Positions 58,869 to 64,000 of a stretch of DNA of 64,000 bases are shown piece after piece. Position numbers and translations under genes: made by a program. The notes under the pieces were generated by a model. The model worked only from the letters and a program-made list of their open reading frames with translations. It did no database searches and was not told the DNA's origin. This stretch comes from Ferrovibrio sp. (lineage in GTDB: Bacteria > Pseudomonadota > Alphaproteobacteria > Ferrovibrionales > Ferrovibrionaceae), in contig NZ_JANLJJ010000091.1 in the NCBI RefSeq assembly GCF_029255545.1, positions 58,965 to 122,964 on the forward strand. Direction: 5' to 3'. Every line of letters begins with the position of its first letter. Position 1 is the first letter of the stretch.

Positions 58869-59279
58869 ATGTTCAGCCTGCATGACCAGTTACGCCGGGA
58901 TACTCTGCCGGTCTGCCGCATGAAGCTCTGCCTGGTGCAGCTCATGAACGACGCCCAGTATCCTTGGCTGGTGCTGATCCCGGCGGTGGAAAACATCACC
59001 GAGATCCACGAGTTGAACGAAAAGCAGCGCAAGCTGCTGATCAACGAGATCGCCCAGACCCAGCGCGTGCTGCAACATTGTTTCGAGCCGCACAAGCTGA
59101 ATGTCGGCGCGCTCGGCAACATGGTGCCGCAGTTGCATGTCCATGTCGTCGCCCGCTTCCGCGAGGACCCGGCCTGGCCCGCGCCGATCTGGGGCAAGTT
59201 GCCGGCCCGGCCCTATGAGGATGCCGCCCTGCGCATCGCCATCGCCCGGCTGCAGAACGCCTTCATCACCCGGGTCTGA
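58869..59279 (+). CDS. HIT domain protein
   Basis: 136 residues. The nucleotide-binding motif is QLHVHVVAR with the first histidine of the HxHxH triad replaced by Gln (Q88); H90 and H92 remain. The HIT core is otherwise recognisable (WLVLIPAVENITEIHELN, LNVGALGNMVPQLHVHVV). HIT proteins hydrolyse or transfer nucleoside phosphates; the QxHxH version is common in alphaproteobacteria. The start at 58869 is used because the frame before it overlaps the divergent methyltransferase. A SemiSWEET gene follows after 17 bases. Confidence 0.92.
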   Translation: MFSLHDQLRRDTLPVCRMKLCLVQLMNDAQYPWLVLIPAVENITEIHELNEKQRKLLINEIAQTQRVLQHCFEPHKLNVGALGNMVPQLHVHVVARFREDPAWPAPIWGKLPARPYEDAALRIAIARLQNAFITRV

Positions 59280-59284
59280 CCGCG

Positions 59285-59290
59285 TATAGT
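59285..59290 (+). promoter_or_regulatory. -10 box six bases before the SemiSWEET ATG
   Basis: TATAGT at 59285-59290 and then GCGGCC to the ATG at 59297, with no Shine-Dalgarno. A weak -35 (TTCATC) lies 17 bases upstream at 59262-59267. A leaderless start is possible. Confidence 0.35.
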
Positions 59291-59296
59291 GCGGCC

Positions 59297-59590
59297 ATGT
59301 CCGCTGAACTGATCGAATCGACCGGCCTGGTCGCCGGCTTCCTGACCACGCTCGCCTATGTGCCCCAGGTCCTGAAGGTGTGGCGTTCGCGCACGGCACG
59401 CGACATCTCGCTGGTCATGTTCCTGCTGATGAATATCGGCATCGCGCTGTGGCTGATCTACGGCCTGCTGATCGGCTCGCCCGGCCTGATCGCGGCCAAT
59501 CTGGTCACGCTCTGCCTGACCGCCGCCGTGCTGGCCGCCAAGCTGAAATTCGACCGTCCGTTTGATCGGCCGGGCCGCCCGCAGGACTAG
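59297..59590 (+). CDS. SemiSWEET sugar transporter (PQ-loop)
   Basis: 97 residues with three helices (about 9-27, 37-57, 62-80) and the PQ-loop motif LAYVPQVLKVWRSR (about 17-30). The bacterial half-transporters dimerise to move sugars down gradients in the inner membrane. It begins 17 bases after the HIT stop but has its own -10 box. No signal peptide is needed. Sugar identity is not predictable; glucose or sucrose have been proposed for homologs. Confidence 0.93.
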   Translation: MSAELIESTGLVAGFLTTLAYVPQVLKVWRSRTARDISLVMFLLMNIGIALWLIYGLLIGSPGLIAANLVTLCLTAAVLAAKLKFDRPFDRPGRPQD

Positions 59591-59624
59591 CCGCCGCCCC
59601 GCAGGCCGGTCATCAAAGCGTCGC

Positions 59625-59653
59625 TGGCCAGCCGCCGGCGACGGGCGTATAAA
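59625..59653 (+). promoter_or_regulatory. Promoter before the orphan TAXI protein, leaderless-type spacing
   Basis: TGGCCA (59625-59630), 17 bases, TATAAA (59648-59653), then AAACCG and the ATG at 59660. The -10 box ends six bases before the start codon and there is no Shine-Dalgarno. Confidence 0.45.
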
Positions 59654-59659
59654 AAACCG

Positions 59660-60718
59660 ATGCGCCGCCGCGATTTCCTCCGCACGTCCATTGCCTCTGG
59701 GGTAGCCGCCGGTCTGGCAACCAATCTGGGCGGCCTTCGCCAGGCGGCCGGCCAGACGCAGACGGCGCAGGCCCCGGACACGCCCGCCACCGCCGGCTTT
59801 TTCCGCATCCTGACCGGCTCGGCCCATACCACCGCCTTCCCGGTCGGCGTCACCATCGCCTCCGCCATTTCCAATCCGCCGGGCAGCCGGCCCTGCGACA
59901 AGGGCGGCTCCTGCGGCGTGCCCGGCCTGATCGCGGTGGCGCTGACCAGCCCGGGCTCGGTCGCCAATCTGGCCGCGGTAGGCAATGAAAGCATCGAATC
60001 CGGCTTCGCCCAGGCCGATCTGGTCGTCAGCGCCTGGCAGGGCGAGGGCCTGTATTTCCGCCGCGCCAAGCAGGCCAATCTGCGTGTGCTGGCCAGCCTG
60101 TATCCGGAAACCATCCATCTCGTGGTCCGCCGCGGCAGCGGCATCGCCGAACTGCGCGACCTGGTCGGCAAGCGCGTCTCGATCGACCGCAGCGGCTCGG
60201 GCACGCGATTCAATGCCGAGATCATCCTGACCGCCTATGGCGTGCGGCTGCAGCAGGTGAAGGTACTGGAAGTCGATCCGGGCGAGGCTGCCGACCTGAT
60301 GGCCCGGGACGAACTCGATGCCTTCTTCCTGATCTCGGGCCAGCCGGCCCCCACCGTCGGCGACCTGACCGACCGCAGGATCGCCGAACTGGTGCCGCTC
60401 GCCGGCAAGCAGATCGAGGGCGCGCTGCGCCGGCATCCCTTCTTCAGCCGCGATATCATCCCCGCCCGCACCTATACCGATGTGGCGGAGACCGAAACCC
60501 TGAGCATCGGCATGCAATGGGTGGTGCCGGAAAGCCTGAACGCCGACCTGGCCTATGAAATCCTGCGCGCCCTGTGGCATCCGCAGAACCGCCGCATTCT
60601 CGATGCCGGCCCCGCCATGGCCCAGAAAATCCGCCTCGGCACCGCCCTGCTTGGCGTCTCCGCGCCGCTGCATGCCGGCGCCGAGCGCTTCTATCGCGAG
60701 ATGAAGCTGATCACCTGA
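59660..60718 (+). CDS. Orphan TAXI family TRAP solute-binding protein, Tat signal
   Basis: 352 residues. A twin-arginine signal (MRRRDFLRTSIASGVAAG) predicts Tat export. TAXI fold motifs: FRILTGSAHTTAFPVGVTIASAIS, LVGKRVSIDRSGSGTRFNAEIIL, and the ending HAGAERFYREMKLI. An insert SRPCDKGGSCGVPG carries two cysteines that could form a disulfide and is not in the other TAXI protein of this window. No TRAP permease is adjacent, so it may serve a distant permease or act as an extracytoplasmic sensor. Convergent with GST at TGATCA. Confidence 0.92.
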   Translation: MRRRDFLRTSIASGVAAGLATNLGGLRQAAGQTQTAQAPDTPATAGFFRILTGSAHTTAFPVGVTIASAISNPPGSRPCDKGGSCGVPGLIAVALTSPGSVANLAAVGNESIESGFAQADLVVSAWQGEGLYFRRAKQANLRVLASLYPETIHLVVRRGSGIAELRDLVGKRVSIDRSGSGTRFNAEIILTAYGVRLQQVKVLEVDPGEAADLMARDELDAFFLISGQPAPTVGDLTDRRIAELVPLAGKQIEGALRRHPFFSRDIIPARTYTDVAETETLSIGMQWVVPESLNADLAYEILRALWHPQNRRILDAGPAMAQKIRLGTALLGVSAPLHAGAERFYREMKLIT

Positions 60719-61381
60719 TCAGTCTTCCGGCAGCGGCTGTTCCTTCGCCGAGGCGGCGATCCATTCCTGCATGATGGGCAGGGCATAGATCGCGTCGACA
60801 TAGGCCGCTGAAACGGCATCCAGTGGCACGCCGTAGCTGCGCAGCCGCGTCGCCACCGGCGCATACATGCAGTCGGCGAGGCTGAAACGGCCGAACAGGA
60901 AATCGCCGCCGCCATCGTCGGTATTGGCGCCGAAACGGCCACGACAATCCTGCCAGATCTGCTGGATGCGGGCGATATCGTGCCTGGCCTCTTCCGAGGG
61001 AATGCCCGGCGCCTTGCCCAGGCGGCAGATATCCATCGGCAGATCATGGCGCAGGGCGGCGAAACCGGCATGCATCTCGCTCATCACGCTGCGGGCCACT
61101 GCGCGGGCACGGCTGTCGTCCGGCAGCAGCTTCGCCTCCGGCCAGGTCTCGGCGATATATTCGCAGATCGCCAGGCTCTCCCAGACAAGCAGGTCGCCAT
61201 GCTTCAGCGCCGGCACCTTGCCGGCCGGCGAATGCAGCAGGATCGTGGTCTTGGTATCGGGCCGGCGCAGGGGGATCAGCACCTCCTTGAAGGGCTGCCC
61301 GGTGGCTTTCAGCGCCAGCCAGGGCCGCAGGCTCCAGCTCGAATAATTCTTGTTGCCGATAACGAGGGTAAGGTCGTTCAC
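60719..61381 (-). CDS. Glutathione S-transferase family protein
   Basis: 220 residues. GTG 61381 is preceded by AGGAG at about seven bases. The thioredoxin-like N-terminal half shows IGNKNYSSWSLRPWLALKA with a likely catalytic Ser, and the cis-Pro segment SPAGKVPALKHGDLLVWESLAICEY. The all-helical C-terminal half ends in FGRFSLADCMYAPVATRL, where the Asp caps the family N-capping box. It probably detoxifies electrophiles with glutathione; substrate unknown. The stop directly abuts the TAXI stop as TGATCA. Confidence 0.93.
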   Translation of the reverse strand: MNDLTLVIGNKNYSSWSLRPWLALKATGQPFKEVLIPLRRPDTKTTILLHSPAGKVPALKHGDLLVWESLAICEYIAETWPEAKLLPDDSRARAVARSVMSEMHAGFAALRHDLPMDICRLGKAPGIPSEEARHDIARIQQIWQDCRGRFGANTDDGGGDFLFGRFSLADCMYAPVATRLRSYGVPLDAVSAAYVDAIYALPIMQEWIAASAKEQPLPED

Positions 61382-61492
61382 GGGAGGCTCCTGATTAGCG
61401 CAGCGTATTTCGCTCCGGCTGCGGAGCCCTTATAAACGAGGCAGCGCCATTCGCCCAGACACCGCCATCCTTCCAGCTTTCCCGAGGCCATT

Positions 61493-62866
61493 GTGACTGC
61501 CACCCTCACCGCCAAGGCATCCGCCGCCATCCCCGTCGATACCTGCACGGCCAAACAATGGCCGGCGCGGCTGGCCCGCGAAAAAGGCCTGGTGGCCGGC
61601 TGGGCCGAAACCCAGGGTTTCAAGGCCAAACCCGGCCAGGTTCTGGTGCTGCCCGATGCGAAAACCGGCAAGCCGCTGCGCGTCATCGCCGGCCTGCCCG
61701 AGCAGCCCGACCTGTGGTCCTACGCCGCCATCGCCGCGGCCCTGCCCACGGGCGAATACCGCCTGACCGACGGCAAAGCCAGCGACGCCGCGGCACTGGG
61801 CTGGGCGCTCGCCGCCTATCGCTTCGACCGCTACAGGAAGATCGAAAAGAAGGCCGCGCGGCTGATCTGGCCGGCCAGGGCCAACAAGCAGCGCGTGGTG
61901 GCGCTGTATGACGGCATCGTGCTGGCGCGCGACCTGATCAATACGCCCGCCGGCGACATGGGCCCGGCCGAGCTGGCCGAAGCCGCCCGCGCCGTCGCCC
62001 TGATCGGCGGTGCCGAGTTCAACTGCATCATCGGCGAGGAGCTGCTGGAGCAGAATTATCCGATGATCCACGCGGTCGGCCGCGCCTCGCATCGCCTGCC
62101 GCGCCTGGTCGACATCCGCTGGGGCAATCCGAAACACCCCAAGCTCACCCTGGTGGGCAAGGGCGTGTGCTTCGATTCCGGCGGGCTCGACCTGAAACCC
62201 TCCGCCGGCATGCTGCTGATGAAAAAGGACATGGGCGGCGCCGCCGTCATGCTTGGCCTCGCCGCCGTGATCATGGCGATGAAACTTCCGGTGCGGCTGC
62301 GCGTGCTGATCGGCGCGGTGGAGAACAGCGTTTCGGGCAATGCCTTCCGCCCCGGCGACGTGTTGCACAGCCGCAAGGGGCTGACCGTCGAGATCGGCAA
62401 CACCGATGCCGAAGGCCGCCTGGTGCTGGGCGACGCGCTGGCCGAGGCCGACGCGGAAAAACCCGACTGGCTGATCGATGCCGCGACGCTGACCGGCGCG
62501 GCCCGCGTCGCCGTCGGCCCGGATCTGCCGGCGCTGTTCTCGACCGACGATGCGATGGCGCAGGCGCTGCTGGATGCGGGCCTCAGCGTCGGCGATCCGC
62601 TCTGGCGCCTGCCGCTGCACCAGCCTTATCGCGACTATATCGAGGGCAAGGTGGGCGACATCAGCAATTCGGGCGACACGCCCTTTGCCGGCTCGATCAC
62701 CGCCGCCCTGTTCCTGAAGGAATTCGTCAGCAGGACGAAATCCTACGCCCATCTCGACATGTTTGCCTGGAACCCGAAGGCGCGGCCGGGCCGGCCGCTT
62801 GGCGCCGAGGCCACCGGCCTGCGCGCGCTGTATGCGGCGATCGAGAAGCGCTACGGCAGGAAATAA
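61493..62866 (+). CDS. M17 family leucyl aminopeptidase
   Basis: 457 residues with a GTG start after GAGG. The catalytic domain has LVGKGVCFDSGGLDLKPS, with the metal-binding Lys and Asp, MKKDMGGAA, and the signature NTDAEGRLVLGDAL. It is a two-metal enzyme that removes N-terminal residues from peptides. The N-terminal domain is of the shorter PepB-like kind. A TATAAA box at about 61431 could be the -10 with a leader of about 50 bases. A REP-like hairpin follows the gene. Confidence 0.94.
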   Translation: MTATLTAKASAAIPVDTCTAKQWPARLAREKGLVAGWAETQGFKAKPGQVLVLPDAKTGKPLRVIAGLPEQPDLWSYAAIAAALPTGEYRLTDGKASDAAALGWALAAYRFDRYRKIEKKAARLIWPARANKQRVVALYDGIVLARDLINTPAGDMGPAELAEAARAVALIGGAEFNCIIGEELLEQNYPMIHAVGRASHRLPRLVDIRWGNPKHPKLTLVGKGVCFDSGGLDLKPSAGMLLMKKDMGGAAVMLGLAAVIMAMKLPVRLRVLIGAVENSVSGNAFRPGDVLHSRKGLTVEIGNTDAEGRLVLGDALAEADAEKPDWLIDAATLTGAARVAVGPDLPALFSTDDAMAQALLDAGLSVGDPLWRLPLHQPYRDYIEGKVGDISNSGDTPFAGSITAALFLKEFVSRTKSYAHLDMFAWNPKARPGRPLGAEATGLRALYAAIEKRYGRK

Positions 62867-62888
62867 AAAACAATCCGTATTGATGGAC

Positions 62889-62927
62889 CGTCATGCTCGG
62901 GCTTGGCCCGGGCAGGCCCGCGTTTTC
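62889..62927. repeat. REP-like palindrome after the aminopeptidase
   Basis: GCTCGGGC (62895-62902) pairs with GCCCGGGC (62906-62913) around a TTG loop, with one G-U pair. The sequence resembles the CATGCCCGGGCTTGTCCCGGGCAT type of extragenic palindrome frequent in alphaproteobacteria. TTTT follows at 62923-62926, so it may also help terminate transcription. Confidence 0.45.
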
Positions 62928-63059
62928 TGTTTTCAATGGCCAGGTCACAACACGGTCACAGGAGTCACACGCTTGTCGGGAGCAGAAGGCCGCCCTGTCC
63001 CATAGTCTCCAGCCATGCCGTCGCGAGACGCGAAATGACGATAGTAAACGGAGACGACC

Positions 63060-63269
63060 ATGTCCTTCCCCGGCGCCGCTTTTTTCCTGGTTCTCGCCAT
63101 CCTGCAATTCTTCATCGTCGCCGATGGCCTGGTGTCGTGGCTGCAGGCCGACTGGATGCTGGCGGCCAACGTCGCGGCCCTGCTCAGCGGGTTGCCCCTG
63201 CTGGCCATGCTGAAGGCAATCCGCGACGACCGGCGCGCCGCGCGCCATGTGCTGCGGCAGCGCGCCTGA
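63060..63269 (+). CDS. Small membrane protein (69 aa), unknown function
   Basis: 69 residues with two hydrophobic segments (about 6-26, FFLVLAILQFFIVADGLVSW, and 33-52, ANVAALLSGLPLLAML) and a basic C-terminal tail (RDDRRAARHVLRQRA). GGAGA precedes the ATG at about six bases. It is followed by an excellent intrinsic terminator about 90 bases later, which supports a genuine short transcription unit. I recognise no family. Location in the inner membrane is inferred from the helices, with the tail in the cytoplasm by the positive-inside rule. Confidence 0.72.
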   Translation: MSFPGAAFFLVLAILQFFIVADGLVSWLQADWMLAANVAALLSGLPLLAMLKAIRDDRRAARHVLRQRA

Positions 63270-63357
63270 CCGGTTTTCCATCCGCTTCATTCGGCGTCCG
63301 TCGCGGGCTGCGTTTCCAACCGGGGGGTTCGCCCGGCCTGTTTTGCAGCCTGTTCAT

Positions 63358-63404
63358 CGGCCCGGTCCTGGCGTCCTCCCTGCCCGGACCGGGCCGTTTT
63401 TTTT
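63358..63404 (+). terminator. Strong intrinsic terminator
   Basis: An 11-base perfect stem (CGGCCCGGTCC with GGACCGGGCCG) with a 17-base loop is followed by eight T bases. It ends the transcript of the small membrane protein (and any read-through from the aminopeptidase). The minus strand lacks the T-run, so it does not terminate the LysR gene. Confidence 0.92.
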
Positions 63405-63417
63405 GACCCTGGCGGCC

Positions 63418-64000
63418 TCAATTCGCCAGTCGCGCGATCACCAGATCCAGCAGGGCGCGCAGACGCGCCAGCCGCCGCAGATCGCGATGATAGCCCACCC
63501 AGGTGATCCGCCCCGGCGGCTCTTCTCCCAGATCGACGCGTTCGAGTTCCGCCATCCCGTCGCCCAGCGGCCGCGGCAATACCGCGAGGCCAACGCCCTG
63601 CGCGCACAGGCTGGCCTGCACGTCGCGATTGTTGCTGCGGAAGGCGGCCGTGGCCTGCGGCAGCATGCGTCGCAGCCAGGCCACATCGGGCATGCCATCG
63701 AACGCAGTGTCCATGGTCACGAGCGACGCGCCGCTGCCATCGCCGGCGCGCGGATGCGGCAGGCCGGCGCGGATATACAGGGCATAGCTGACATGCAGCA
63801 GGCGACGCGAAATCACCTCCGCCTCGTCGAAGGGCGCGATGCGGAACACCATGTCGGCTTCGCGGCGCGACAGGCTGTACAGCCGGCTGTCGGTGAGCAG
63901 CTCAACCGCGACGCCGGGATGCAGCCGTTTGAATTCCGCCAGCACCGGCGCCAGCATGTGCAGGCCGAACCAGTCCGAGGATGACAGGCGCAGGTCGCCA
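63418..64000 (-). CDS. LysR-family regulator, C-terminal part (cut by right edge)
   Basis: 194 codons of an open frame running off the right edge; the helix-turn-helix is outside the window. The visible part is the LysR substrate-binding domain: GDLRLSSSDWFG, APVLAEFKRLHPGVAVELLTD, the READMVFRIAPF strand, then ASLCAQGVGLAVLPRPLGD. An ATG at 63957 is internal. It should act as an effector-responsive activator, but its target is outside the window or divergent from it. The strong terminator of the convergent gene sits 14 bases beyond its stop. Confidence 0.9.
   Translation of the reverse strand, partial: GDLRLSSSDWFGLHMLAPVLAEFKRLHPGVAVELLTDSRLYSLSRREADMVFRIAPFDEAEVISRRLLHVSYALYIRAGLPHPRAGDGSGASLVTMDTAFDGMPDVAWLRRMLPQATAAFRSNNRDVQASLCAQGVGLAVLPRPLGDGMAELERVDLGEEPPGRITWVGYHRDLRRLARLRALLDLVIARLAN

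Noticed and set aside
1-64000. CRISPR array, prophage, insertion sequence, integron or rRNA operon
   Set aside because: No regular repeats, transposase or integrase motifs or rRNA sequence were found; the single tRNA has no flanking attachment repeat or integrase.

Overview
The window is chromosomal DNA from a GC-rich alphaproteobacterium. The best lineage markers are the kdsD-lptC-lptA-lptB-rpoN block followed by hpf and ptsN, the NUDIX-DUF6111-cca run, and an Hsp20 gene followed by DUF1150. A Rhodospirillales-like lineage is plausible, but genus cannot be read from the sequence. Genes are packed tightly, with many ATGA start/stop overlaps. There is no rRNA, phage, insertion sequence or CRISPR array, and only one tRNA.

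Positions 1-10058: a leftward DUF1285-NUDIX-DUF6111-cca operon diverges from a rightward four-gene MoxR ATPase / DUF58 / DUF4159 / VWA-like membrane protein operon. Two small leftward genes follow. Positions 10371-24004: a LysR/wrbA divergon with a pirin; a DUF3772-MscS channel; a VTT membrane protein with a MerA-like flavoprotein; an orphan sensor kinase with a lipoprotein; a three-part adenylate cyclase; a PaaH-type dehydrogenase; and an Hsp20/DUF1150 pair behind a sigma-32-like promoter.

Positions 24117-31504 (leftward): tRNA-Leu, RNase D, then lipopolysaccharide precursor synthesis and export (kdsD, lptC, lptA, lptB), sigma-54 (rpoN), a carbonic anhydrase, a short ribosome hibernation factor and PtsN. 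Positions 31687-42799: a catabolic island with an FAD oxidoreductase, two SMP-30 lactonase-like proteins, a fumarylacetoacetase-family hydrolase, a cyclase-family hydrolase, a GntR regulator, a complete DctPQM TRAP transporter, a cupin and acetoacetyl-CoA synthetase. The inferred logic is import of an organic acid, hydrolysis of lactone, amide or beta-diketone bonds, and activation of released acetoacetate.

Positions 42796-54227: a DMT exporter, an orphan Tat-exported molybdenum hydroxylase large subunit, a TAXI-type TRAP transporter with DUF1850, and two GH17 membrane proteins, one fused to a GT2 glucan synthase. The GH17 pair resembles the NdvC/NdvB system for periplasmic beta-glucan. Positions 54424-64000: an Lrp regulator diverging from a DMT transporter, then housekeeping genes (aminotransferase, rRNA methyltransferase, HIT protein, SemiSWEET, an orphan TAXI binding protein, GST, M17 aminopeptidase) and a LysR gene cut by the right edge.

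Two non-coding themes recur. Several genes have a good -10 box only 6-7 bases before the ATG and no Shine-Dalgarno, suggesting leaderless mRNAs. Several convergent gene pairs end on shared palindromic stop signals.
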